Shown here piece by piece: positions 6,082-12,419 of a stretch of 12,419 nucleotides of DNA (position 1 is the stretch's first letter; each line of letters begins with the position of its first letter). The notes under the pieces are model-generated. The model saw nothing but the letters and a program-made list of their open reading frames with translations. It was not told the DNA's origin and searched no databases. This stretch comes from an uncultured Collinsella sp. GTDB lineage: Bacteria; Actinomycetota; Coriobacteriia; Coriobacteriales; Coriobacteriaceae. Made by a program: the position numbers and the translations under genes. The stretch spans positions 1 to 12,419 of the forward strand of contig CALGZY010000201.1 of the NCBI GenBank assembly GCA_937934355.1, in the 5' to 3' direction.

Positions 6082-6278
6082 GGCAAGATGGGATTTGTCC
6101 GAGGCTAAACAGCTTCGGGTCACCGTGGACGGGCAGGGGCCTCGACGCGGCTAGACACGAGACACATACATTACGCGACCTCGCCCTGGTGGCCGCACAC
6201 GTTGGTTGCGGCCGACGCGGGCCGCGGGCAAGTGCTTGTAAGGGAGCCTTGCCTCTCTTGTACGAGAAAGGACGCGTA
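6082..6278 (+). promoter_or_regulatory. Structured region upstream of nagB
   Basis: This gene-free stretch contains several stems. One is CCGAGGC/GCTTCGG (6099-6105/6112-6118). A second, competing one pairs CGAGGC (6100-6105) with GCCTCG (6139-6144). Others are GGCCGCA/TGCGGCC (6191-6197/6207-6213) and GGCAAG/CTTGCC (6227-6232/6248-6253). TCTC/GAGA (6254-6257/6264-6267) lies directly before the ribosome binding site. I found no convincing promoter and no match I could recall to the glmS ribozyme or a DasR-type operator. A leader with alternative folds is plausible but unproven. Confidence 0.4.
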
Positions 6279-7007
6279 ATGAAGATCATTAAAGCTAAAG
6301 ACTACGAGGATATGAGCCGCAAGGCCGCCAATATCATCTCGGCCCAGGTTATCCTCAAGCCCGACTGTGTACTGGGCCTTGCCACCGGCTCCACCCCGAT
6401 CGGTGCCTACAAGCAGCTCGCTGCTTGGTACGAGAAGGGCGACGTCGACTTTGCCGAGGTCAGCACCTACAACCTGGACGAGTATCGCGGCCTTTCGCAC
6501 GACGATCCCCAGAGCTATCACTACTTCATGCGCGAGAACTTCTTCGATCACATCAACATCGACCTGAACAACACGCATGTGCCCGATGGCTCCAACCCCG
6601 ACGCCGCTGCTGCCTGCTCTGAGTACGACAAGATTGTCGCCGACGCCGGTTACCCGGATCTGCAGCTGCTCGGCATCGGCAACAACGGCCACATCGGCTT
6701 CAACGAGCCCGATGACCACTTCTCCAAGGGCACGCACTGCGTCGACCTCACCGAGAGCACCATTCAGGCCAACAGCCGCCTGTTCGACAGCATCGACGAT
6801 GTTCCCCGTCAGGCCTACACCATGGGTACCCAGACCATCATGTATGCCCGCATGATCCTGGTCGTCGCCAACGGCGAGGCCAAGGCTCAGGCCGTGCATG
6901 ACATGTGCTATGGCCCGGTTACGCCCGAGTGCCCGGCTTCGATCCTGCAGCTGCACACCAACTGCGTTGTCGTTGCCGACGAGGCCGCCCTTTCGCTCTG
7001 CGAGTAG
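6279..7007 (+). CDS. nagB: Glucosamine-6-phosphate deaminase
   Basis: 242 aa, typical for the shorter Gram-positive form (the E. coli enzyme is 266). NagB converts glucosamine-6-phosphate to fructose-6-phosphate plus ammonia, feeding amino sugars into glycolysis. Visible motifs are LGLATGSTPIGAY (32-44) for phosphate binding, YNLDEYRGL (64-72, Asp67 as general base), and LGIGNNGHIGFNEP (131-144, with catalytic His138 and Glu143). The open frame extends far upstream, but the start at ATG 6279 is set by AAAGGA (6267-6272) and by the family N-terminus MKIIKAKDYEDMS. The C-terminal allosteric extension of the E. coli enzyme is absent, as in other short forms. It follows the PTS IIA gene and ends in a strong terminator. 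With glmM upstream, anabolic and catabolic uses of glucosamine-6-P are close together. Confidence 0.97.
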   Translation: MKIIKAKDYEDMSRKAANIISAQVILKPDCVLGLATGSTPIGAYKQLAAWYEKGDVDFAEVSTYNLDEYRGLSHDDPQSYHYFMRENFFDHINIDLNNTHVPDGSNPDAAAACSEYDKIVADAGYPDLQLLGIGNNGHIGFNEPDDHFSKGTHCVDLTESTIQANSRLFDSIDDVPRQAYTMGTQTIMYARMILVVANGEAKAQAVHDMCYGPVTPECPASILQLHTNCVVVADEAALSLCE

Positions 7008-7039
7008 CGCGAATCCTGCAGCTCGACATAGCCTTGCCT

Positions 7040-7067
7040 AAGGCCTCCGCTTTGCGGGGGCCTTTTT
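7040..7067 (+). terminator. Intrinsic terminator of nagB
   Basis: An 11-bp stem (7040-7050 with 7054-7064, one T-G pair) around a TTT loop, running into T7063-T7067. Confidence 0.93.
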
Positions 7068-7455
7068 GCTATCCCTTTTTGCCCACTTGACCAAAAACTT
7101 GCCGCAAGCTTGACGAATGCCGGATGTCCAACAGCTTGATTCATTCTATACCAGATTCTATGCAAAAATGCCACTAGAAGGTCGTAGACGGTAGCGGGTG
7201 CTAGGCGAGTTGAATGACATGGCTGAACCTTGTTCATCTGCGTTACACTGCCGCTTAGATGGGACAAGCTGACAAGCTCATTTACCTGCTTAAAGACCGA
7301 TTAGTCGGGGGATTAATAACAATCGGTCCTCGCTGTACAAAAACTTGCCGCTTGCGTACCAAAAGACAACCTAAAACACAAGGTCGCTCTATTCATAGCG
7401 CGGCTTGTATGGTCTTGCGGCTACAGTGTCCATACGGTCGAGTTGAGGAGCGGGC
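7068..7455 (+). promoter_or_regulatory. 388-base region upstream of the large regulator, with several short repeats
   Basis: No gene is visible. Contents: the 14-mer CAAAAACTTGCCGC occurs at 7092-7105 and again at 7338-7351. TGAAC-CTT-GTTCA (7224-7236) is a perfect palindrome just before a possible -10, TACACT (7244-7249). GACAAGCT is tandemly doubled at 7263-7278. GACCGATT (7295-7302) is inverted at 7321-7328. Such elements are what operators look like, but no regulator can be named and no promoter here is strong. The ribosome binding site for the next gene is GAGGAG at 7445-7450. Confidence 0.5.
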
Positions 7456-10455
7456 ATGGTAAACGATTTGAGCGGTATAGACGACCTCGAGCTGATGCCG
7501 CTGGGCGGAGGCTATATGGTGCGACGCGAACGCTTGATGAATGAGCTTATCGCCAAGGGCCGAAAGGCCGGCATCGTGGTTCTTTATGCGCCCGACGGGT
7601 TTGGGAAGACCTCGGTGCTGCTGCAGTACACCCATGAGGTTAAATGCGACCCGACGCGAGGCCCCGTGCGGATTATCGAGGCCGATCGCGCCACTGGGCG
7701 CGAGGTGTTTATGCAGCTCGAGGTGGTTACCGAAGAACTCAAAGACAAACCGCACTCCCTTATCGCGATTGATAATGTGCCAAACCTCGATCAGCGCGAT
7801 ACCGAAGACCTCATCGACAGGATTCGCGGCCTGCGCGCTATGGGGGTAGGGGTCTTTATCTCCTGCCGTCCTTCAAATCGTCAGCTGATTCATGGGCTGG
7901 GCGATTCGGTTAAGATCAATGCGCAGATGCTCAAGGTGCATGCCTATGAGTATTCGGCGTGGGCATCGGCGTTTTCGATCAGCACATCGCTCGACTTCTA
8001 TCAGCTCACGCAGGGCGTGCCCGAGCTCGTTTCGGCATTGCAGACGGGTCTGTATGGCCAAGGCGACGTAGCCGGTCTGCTCGAAAACGAGATTGTCAAC
8101 GTATATGGCGCGGCACTTGCCGATCTGGCTTCGCTCGACAATAATGCGCTGTTTTGCGTGGCATGTCTCATGGTTTTGATGGGCGAGGGCAATATCGCAG
8201 AACTCGAGGCTTGCGGGGTGAGGCTGTCGATGGTCGACCAGTCCTATTTTGTACGCGACTACGCGATCTTTGGCTTGGATCCCGCCGAGCGGAGTTTTAC
8301 GTGTCTGGGCACGGAGGATAACGGACGCTTGCGCTTGCGTAAGTTGGTGGCCGAGGTTCGCCCCGAACTTGTTCCGAGGGCGGCCCGGATTTTGCTTAAG
8401 GCGGGCCGATGCGATGCGGCGATGGGCCTGGCGGACGCCTTTTTGGACCGTGAAGCGGTCCTTGAACTTGCTGGTCAGTATGGGGTCGATCTTGCTCTGA
8501 CGGGGCACGGGGCCGATATCTGCCGAGCAGCGCTGGGCACGATCGATGCCGACGATCCGGCTCCAGAGCCAACGCCTGCCGAGGCGCTTGGCGTATATCT
8601 GGCAGCGGTCAGCGTGTCCAATACAAAGCTTGCTCGCTATATGGCATCGGTCATCGAGCGCGGGGGCGAACGGGCGGCCTGCGAAATAGACCCTGTTTCA
8701 TGGAGGGTGGCCCAGACACTGACGGCTGTTTGCTATGGGGACAACGGGCTTGGGCTTCCTACGAACCTGGCCGTGCCAGAAATAGAGATGTCCCACACCG
8801 CACTCGACATGCTGTCCGCGCATATCGAGGTCAAGCGATGCCTGACCGAACGGGGAGATGACGGCGGCGTTCTACAGCAGCTCAAAACGAGCAAGGCCTA
8901 CGACTGCGAGCTCGACATCGCGGGGATTGTTATACGGGCCGATAGTATGCTGGTGGAGCTCTTTGACGGGTCGTTTGCGGGAACCGACGAGCGCGACGAC
9001 GAGATGACGATGGTGCGGGAGGCGCTCGACGTACGTGGGCTTAAGGCGATGGCTATCTGGGTGCGCATGGTGTTGGCGGCACGGCGGCTCCTTTCCGGCT
9101 TGCCGGTAACCGACGACGCGGCGTTCAACGAGCTCGATCGTTTTGCCGTGCGCATGCGCGACAACCAGATTCAGCTGTTTGGCCTGTTGCTAGAAGGCTG
9201 GCAGTCGCTGGCAGAGGGACGGCCGGTTAATGCAAAGTTCCGTGCGGTCCAAGTGCTCAAACTTGCCGAGGAGTCGATTGGGTACATGCGCGATAACGCA
9301 TTGCTGCTGGAGCGCGCGGCATATCTGCGTAACACCTCGATGGTTTCGGTACGCGAGGAAGCGGAGCTACTCGATATAAGCCAGACGCAGGTTGGTGGCG
9401 CAGAAGCCTGGATGGTGGCGCTGCATTTGGCCTGTGCGGGCCGAGACAGCGATCTTGCGGCCTGGATGTCCATGAATCGTGCGGGGATTCTAGAGCCATC
9501 GTATCGGCTCTTTGCGCGCCTTGCCATGCATTGTCTGAGCGAGCCGGCGGCCAGGATACGCAAGAAGCTTCCCGTGCGCGAGCTGTCGCGGTACTCGCTG
9601 CGCGACGATTTGGAAGGGGAGGGCGAGCGCCTATTCCAGGCCGGCGAGGTTGAAGCCGTTGATACCATCGACCATATCGAGATTCGCATGTTTGGTGCGT
9701 TTCGCGCCGAGCGCGACGGGTTTCCCATCACGGACAAAATGTGGCGCCGCAAGAAGGCGGCGACGCTTGCCGAGCGGCTTGCGCTGGGCATGGATGCGCT
9801 CGTCGATCGTGAGACGCTGGCCATGGAGCTGTGGCCCCATGCCGAGTTCAATAGCGCCCGCAACAACCTGTACTCGACGATATCGCGCTTGCGGTCGGCT
9901 TTGGGACCGACGCCGGATGGCAAGTCGTGCGTGCTCATCCAAAATGAATGCATTGGGCTCAACGGCGACTACGTCAAGACCGATGTACGGCTGTTTGACC
10001 AGATAAGCCGCGAGGTTTTGGGAAATCGCACGGGTGCGCGCGGGCCCCATTTAGTTGAGCTGTGCCTTAAGATTGAGCAGCTTTATGCCGGACCGCTGTA
10101 TGTTCCCAATGGCTGTAATCCCACCTACTTTTTGCGCATGCGGCGCATTATGCAGTCAAAGTACATCGATTGCATGATTAAGGGAGCAAATGCCGCTCTA
10201 GAAGAAAACGATCTGCAGTCGGCGATTTGGCTGGCGGAGTCGGGGCTTCGACAGGAAACGGCGCGTGAGGATATGGTGCGCTGCGCCATGCGCGTCTACA
10301 GTGCGGCGGGGCGGCGGCGCGATATCGTCGAGCTGTACAGCGGGCATATGCACCACCTGAGGGAGCAGGTCAATGGCGTGCCCGAGCCCGAGACGCGGCG
10401 TCTATACGAGCGCTTGGTGGAGGGGCGGCTCAATCGCGTGCTGGTCGAGCGATAA
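7456..10455 (+). CDS. Large STAND-ATPase / BTAD transcriptional regulator
   Basis: 999 aa. The N-terminal third looks like a MalT-type STAND ATPase: a P-loop APDGFGKTS (45-53), a Walker B-like LIAIDN (102-107, Asp106), a sensor-like FISCRPSNRQ (134-143), and a TQGVPEL turn (185-191) like the STAND GxP motif. The middle (about 200-730) is helical, probably TPR-like repeats. From about 741 an OmpR-type winged helix begins (IEIRMFGAFRAERDG). Its likely recognition helix is around 799-813 (NSARNNLYSTISRLR). A BTAD domain follows to about 990. MalT has a LuxR HTH at the C-terminus; here the SARP-style wHTH+BTAD takes that place. Such proteins sense a ligand through the STAND module and activate transcription. 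The target and ligand are unknown. It is a single gene, convergent with yhbY. Start ATG 7456 has GAGGAG upstream. Confidence 0.88.
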   Translation: MVNDLSGIDDLELMPLGGGYMVRRERLMNELIAKGRKAGIVVLYAPDGFGKTSVLLQYTHEVKCDPTRGPVRIIEADRATGREVFMQLEVVTEELKDKPHSLIAIDNVPNLDQRDTEDLIDRIRGLRAMGVGVFISCRPSNRQLIHGLGDSVKINAQMLKVHAYEYSAWASAFSISTSLDFYQLTQGVPELVSALQTGLYGQGDVAGLLENEIVNVYGAALADLASLDNNALFCVACLMVLMGEGNIAELEACGVRLSMVDQSYFVRDYAIFGLDPAERSFTCLGTEDNGRLRLRKLVAEVRPELVPRAARILLKAGRCDAAMGLADAFLDREAVLELAGQYGVDLALTGHGADICRAALGTIDADDPAPEPTPAEALGVYLAAVSVSNTKLARYMASVIERGGERAACEIDPVSWRVAQTLTAVCYGDNGLGLPTNLAVPEIEMSHTALDMLSAHIEVKRCLTERGDDGGVLQQLKTSKAYDCELDIAGIVIRADSMLVELFDGSFAGTDERDDEMTMVREALDVRGLKAMAIWVRMVLAARRLLSGLPVTDDAAFNELDRFAVRMRDNQIQLFGLLLEGWQSLAEGRPVNAKFRAVQVLKLAEESIGYMRDNALLLERAAYLRNTSMVSVREEAELLDISQTQVGGAEAWMVALHLACAGRDSDLAAWMSMNRAGILEPSYRLFARLAMHCLSEPAARIRKKLPVRELSRYSLRDDLEGEGERLFQAGEVEAVDTIDHIEIRMFGAFRAERDGFPITDKMWRRKKAATLAERLALGMDALVDRETLAMELWPHAEFNSARNNLYSTISRLRSALGPTPDGKSCVLIQNECIGLNGDYVKTDVRLFDQISREVLGNRTGARGPHLVELCLKIEQLYAGPLYVPNGCNPTYFLRMRRIMQSKYIDCMIKGANAALEENDLQSAIWLAESGLRQETAREDMVRCAMRVYSAAGRRRDIVELYSGHMHHLREQVNGVPEPETRRLYERLVEGRLNRVLVER

Positions 10456-10487
10456 AAAACGGGCGCCCGAAGTACTTGGGCACCCGT
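10454..10487 (-). terminator. Intrinsic terminator of the yhbY transcript, overlapping the regulator stop codon
   Basis: A stem of 5 bp, one mismatch and 6 bp (10459-10470 with 10476-10487) reads into six T residues on the minus strand (A10454-A10459). Those A residues include the last two bases of the regulator's TAA stop. On the plus strand the hairpin lacks a following T-run, so it would serve that gene only weakly. Confidence 0.85.
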
Positions 10488-10524
10488 AAGCTTGCTATGT
10501 GTTGGATCGCCGGATCATTGGCTC

Positions 10525-10824
10525 TTAGACGAGCTTGATCTTCTCGATGTCCTTGCGCGAGGACTCGCGATACAGTGAGAACTTGCGGCCGATGACCTGG
10601 ACGACCTCGGCGTGGCAACGCTCGGCGAGCTCCTCGGCGGCCTCGCGGGCGGAAAGGCTGGAGCCATCGAGCACGGAGCACTTAACGAGCTCGTGCTTCT
10701 CCAGGTAGGCGACCGTCTGCTCGACGGTGCCCTCGTTGACATCGGACTTACCGATGATGATGGCGGGGTTGAGGTGATGGGCCATGCTGCGAAGCTGCTT
10801 GACCTGTGCTCCTGTCAGTGCCAT
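10525..10824 (-). CDS. yhbY: YhbY-type RNA-binding protein (CRM domain)
   Basis: 99 aa, almost exactly the single CRS1-YhbY (CRM) domain. Members bind RNA and in E. coli associate with pre-50S particles; a role in large-subunit maturation is established for the family. Motifs are LTGAQVKQLRSMAHHLNPAIIIGKSDVNEG (about 3-32, with the GK-S/D turn), LEKHELVKCSVLD (41-53) and the final strand GRKFSLYRES (79-88); the family often has GRK-xVLYR, so the Phe-Ser variant is mild. The start at 10824 is an ATG giving the usual MALT N-terminus, but its ribosome binding site is weak (GAAAGCGAGAA). The methyltransferase gene ends 158 bases upstream on the same strand. I see a GC-rich hairpin (about 10850-10866) but no strong promoter between them. 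Confidence 0.95.
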   Translation of the reverse strand: MALTGAQVKQLRSMAHHLNPAIIIGKSDVNEGTVEQTVAYLEKHELVKCSVLDGSSLSAREAAEELAERCHAEVVQVIGRKFSLYRESSRKDIEKIKLV

Positions 10825-10982
10825 GGGTTCTCGCTTTCTATGTATGGGGCGCCCCGCGACGGGGCCTTAATCTACGTGAGCTGTCCCACGATAGCGCAGG
10901 AACGGCGTGGTGTGGAGCGCGTTTGCCCAGTTCAAAAAGAATGCGGATGCCGAGTGAGTGGGCGGTGCGGGCTGCGAACAGG

Positions 10983-11870
10983 CTATGAGCTGGGCGCAGA
11001 GACCGGCTCCCATGCAATAAACGCCCAACGAACCTTGCGGACATGATCGAGCATATAGCGCCCCTGCGGCACGCCCTTGGAGCCCGGCTCACCGGCATGG
11101 GGATTCTCGATCATGTGCTGGGCGATGTAGTCGCGCAGACGGTCGACCTTATCCTCGTTGCCATGCTCAAGCATACGGGAGAAGTCTGCCACACCTGCCT
11201 CAAGGCTATCGAAGGTATCGCGACGAGGCGATTCAAAGTACGTAACCTGCGGCAACGCACCCATCTGAATGAGGATGTTGAAGGCGTACACAAAGCCATT
11301 ACTGCAGGTAACCGAGGCGCCGATGGCGTTCATCACGTGCAGGTCGTAGCGCGGGCTGGAGTTGGCGACCATCGTGACAGCACAACGCCGGCGAGCCGTG
11401 CGGTCGAGCTTGGCAAGCGCGCCTTTTAGGTTGGTCGTGGTGACAGAGCGACTGGCAAAGGCAACATCCACCGCTTTCGCGACCGGTCCAACCAAATCCC
11501 AATCATCATCCCAAGCAAGCTCAAGCGGCGTAATAAGATCTTCGAGCCCGTAATACTCAATGCCGGCATCAAGCGTGCCCAACATGGCAGGAGAGAAGTC
11601 GGCAGCAATCACGGAATGCCCAGCCTGAGCAAGCGGAATAGCAATCGACCCAGCCCCACACCCCATATCGAGCACCGACTCACCAGGCTCAAGCGCCAAC
11701 AGCTTTATAAAATCCCGAGCATAAGGGGCAGTCTCCAACGGCCGAAAATGCCGAGCCCGCTTATCCCATTCAAAAGAATCATCAGCCCGATGCCGAGCGG
11801 CCTGCAGACGCATCCATTCGCCATTCCAATCCGCAGAAAGCAGCTCAGAACGAATCAAATCATCAGCCAC
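10983..11870 (-). CDS. Class I SAM-dependent methyltransferase, substrate unknown
   Basis: 295 aa. The Rossmann-fold SAM site is clear: motif I VLDMGCGAGSIAIPLA (66-81) and the acidic residue after strand 2, Asp91 in AADFSPAML, which binds the ribose. This looks like the UbiE/small-molecule methyltransferase type; no substrate signature is visible. The helical N-terminal extension (DWNGEWMRLQAARHRADDSFEWDKRARHF, in parts) is probably a lid. The start is taken as GTG at 11870, with GAGGGGGA about seven bases upstream; the next in-frame ATG (Met20) would remove much of that extension. The unusual feature is the intrinsic terminator that ends just before this ribosome binding site (11890-11921), hinting at conditional expression. 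yhbY lies downstream on the same strand. Confidence 0.9.
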   Translation of the reverse strand: MADDLIRSELLSADWNGEWMRLQAARHRADDSFEWDKRARHFRPLETAPYARDFIKLLALEPGESVLDMGCGAGSIAIPLAQAGHSVIAADFSPAMLGTLDAGIEYYGLEDLITPLELAWDDDWDLVGPVAKAVDVAFASRSVTTTNLKGALAKLDRTARRRCAVTMVANSSPRYDLHVMNAIGASVTCSNGFVYAFNILIQMGALPQVTYFESPRRDTFDSLEAGVADFSRMLEHGNEDKVDRLRDYIAQHMIENPHAGEPGSKGVPQGRYMLDHVRKVRWAFIAWEPVSAPSS

Positions 11871-11889
11871 GGGCCATCCCCCTCACAAC

Positions 11890-11921
11890 AAAAAAGCGAC
11901 TCCTCCCAAAAGAAGAGCCGC
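11890..11921 (-). terminator. Intrinsic terminator directly before the methyltransferase ribosome binding site
   Basis: On the minus strand GCGGCTCTTC (11921-11912) pairs with GAGGAGTCGC (11905-11896) in 10 bp with two G-T pairs, loop TTTTGG, then six T residues (11895-11890). Only 19 bases separate the T-run from the GTG start at 11870, and the ribosome binding site lies within them. It could end the upstream DUF711 transcript, or work as an attenuator of the methyltransferase gene. Confidence 0.88.
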
Positions 11922-11927
11922 AACCAG

Positions 11928-11958
11928 CATATATCAGATAGAACCGATCTAACGCCAA
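11928..11958 (-). promoter_or_regulatory. Candidate promoter just upstream of the terminator
   Basis: On the minus strand an extended -10, TG-A-TATATG (TATATG at 11933-11928), has a TTGGCG -35 (11958-11953) 19 bases upstream. Transcription would start near 11920, at the foot of the terminator hairpin. The -10 is good; the spacing is long. Confidence 0.4.
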
Positions 11959-11979
11959 ACCGCCATACCAGCAAAGTAG

Positions 11980-12000
11980 GGCAGAAGCGAAGCGACTGCC
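11980..12000 (-). promoter_or_regulatory. Small hairpin holding a copy of the terminator's 3' arm
   Basis: GGCAG (RC of 11996-12000) pairs with CTGCC (RC of 11980-11984). The stem and loop contain AGTCGCTT (RC of 11990-11997), the same eight bases as the terminator 3' arm and first T residues (RC of 11894-11901). This copy could therefore pair with the terminator 5' arm as an antiterminator. That use is inference. Confidence 0.4.
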
Positions 12001-12035
12001 AAAGGGATAGAACCCAACCGAGGTCCCGTTGTGCG

Positions 12036-12169
12036 GGAGCCCCGGGGAGGGCAAATATATAAGGTCGATCGCGAGTTCCGCACGAGCCGGAGAGCACTTA
12101 ATGTGCTCTCCGTGCGAGTCAGGACTGTCCGAGCAGGCGACCTTATATATTTGCCCTCCCCGGGGCTCC
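12036..12169. repeat. 134-bp element with perfect 32-bp inverted repeats and nested hairpin
   Basis: Bases 12036-12067 are the exact reverse complement of 12138-12169. The 70 bases between hold a second hairpin, GGAGAGCAC (12089-12097) with GTGCTCTCC (12103-12111) around TTAAT. It extends by CGCAC/GTGCG (12079-12083/12112-12116) after a one-sided bulge. The arms combine a GC-rich end and an AT-rich core (AAATATATAAGG). No reading frame fits and no T-run follows either arm. It starts 17 bases after the DUF711 stop codon. Options are a MITE-like element, an intergenic palindrome family, a structured RNA, or an invertible segment. I saw no clear target-site duplication. Confidence 0.9.
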
Positions 12170-12186
12170 TCGCCAGTCCCCCTCAG

Positions 12187-12419
12187 CTAGTTCTTCAGCG
12201 AGTTCAGCGGTGCCGGGAAGCGTCCGCCGCGGTGGGCAAGCACGGTGCCGGCGTTGGGGTTCACCGGCATGATGGGCGCACGGCCGAACAGGCCGCCATA
12301 CTCGACGCAGTCGCCCACGCCTTTGCCGATAGCGGGAATCACGCGGACGGCCGTGGTCTTGTTATTGATGACGCCGATGGCCATCTCGTCGGCGATGATG
12401 CCGGCGATGGTCTCGACCG
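12187..12419 (-). CDS. DUF711/UPF0210 (PFL) family protein, C-terminal part only
   Basis: The gene enters from the right edge; the last 76 residues are visible and the start is outside the window. The C-terminus, with [19 protein letters not shown] followed by [19 protein letters not shown] and [11 protein letters not shown], is highly characteristic of the DUF711/UPF0210 family. That family is about 450 aa, conserved in anaerobic bacteria and archaea, related in fold to glycyl-radical/PFL-like proteins, and of unsettled function. In many genomes it neighbours an ACT-domain gene (UPF0237), which would lie further right here and cannot be seen. The ending [15 protein letters not shown] is also family-like. 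The stop at 12187 is followed on its own strand by the 32-bp inverted-repeat element. Confidence 0.87.
   Translation of the reverse strand, partial: VETIAGIIADEMAIGVINNKTTAVRVIPAIGKGVGDCVEYGGLFGRAPIMPVNPNAGTVLAHRGGRFPAPLNSLKN

Noticed and set aside
6082..6278. glmS-type ribozyme or DasR operator ahead of nagB
   Set aside because: I looked for the ribozyme core and for a TGGTCTAGACCA-like palindrome; only a partial CTAGAC occurs.
9171..9962. 263-codon open frame antisense to the large regulator
   Set aside because: Ser/Arg-rich antisense shadow inside the conserved winged-helix coding region.
12036..12169. Simple bidirectional terminator for the DUF711 gene
   Set aside because: The arms are far too long and perfect, and neither side has a T-run. 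Some role in transcript ending cannot be excluded.

Overview
The window looks like chromosomal DNA from a high-GC, actinobacterial-type gut bacterium. The best guess is class Coriobacteriia, near Collinsella. This is inferred from the strong G/C third-position bias, the rplM-rpsI-glmM gene order usual in Actinobacteria, and a large STAND-ATPase/BTAD regulator of a kind common in Coriobacteriia. No database search was possible.

Left part (1-2099). The window opens inside a PIN-domain gene (1-404), which converges on an unrecognised 144-aa gene (463-897, minus). Next is a complete tmRNA gene, ssrA (1135-1498), whose tag reading frame and terminator are readable. About 560 bases without a credible gene follow. 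They hold a 32-bp direct repeat carrying inverted copies of the tmRNA T-arm, a compact palindrome, and a tandem array of 62-nt units. Each of the three full units folds into a 14-bp hairpin with compensatory base changes. The array ends just before a patatin-like lipase gene (2100-2978).

Middle part (2979-7067). A well-formed promoter and a short hairpin leader precede rplM-rpsI, which end at a strong terminator. Then come glmM (glucosamine-6-P to glucosamine-1-P, towards the cell wall), a stand-alone glucose-family PTS IIA protein, and nagB (glucosamine-6-P to fructose-6-P), closed by another terminator. glmM and nagB draw on the same glucosamine-6-P pool, and the IIA protein could supply PTS sugars. 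The 271 bases before nagB are rich in hairpins, some mutually exclusive.

Right part (7068-12419). A 388-base upstream region with short repeats leads to a 999-aa regulator (N-terminal STAND-type ATPase, C-terminal winged helix plus BTAD). It converges on a minus-strand pair, a SAM-dependent methyltransferase and yhbY. The methyltransferase start has an intrinsic terminator directly against its ribosome binding site. Upstream of that is a possible antiterminator arm, then a 134-bp element bounded by perfect 32-bp inverted repeats. The window ends in the 3' part of a DUF711/UPF0210 gene (minus).

The most unusual signals are the covarying 62-nt hairpin array, the 32-bp inverted-repeat element, and the terminator/duplicated-arm arrangement before the methyltransferase.
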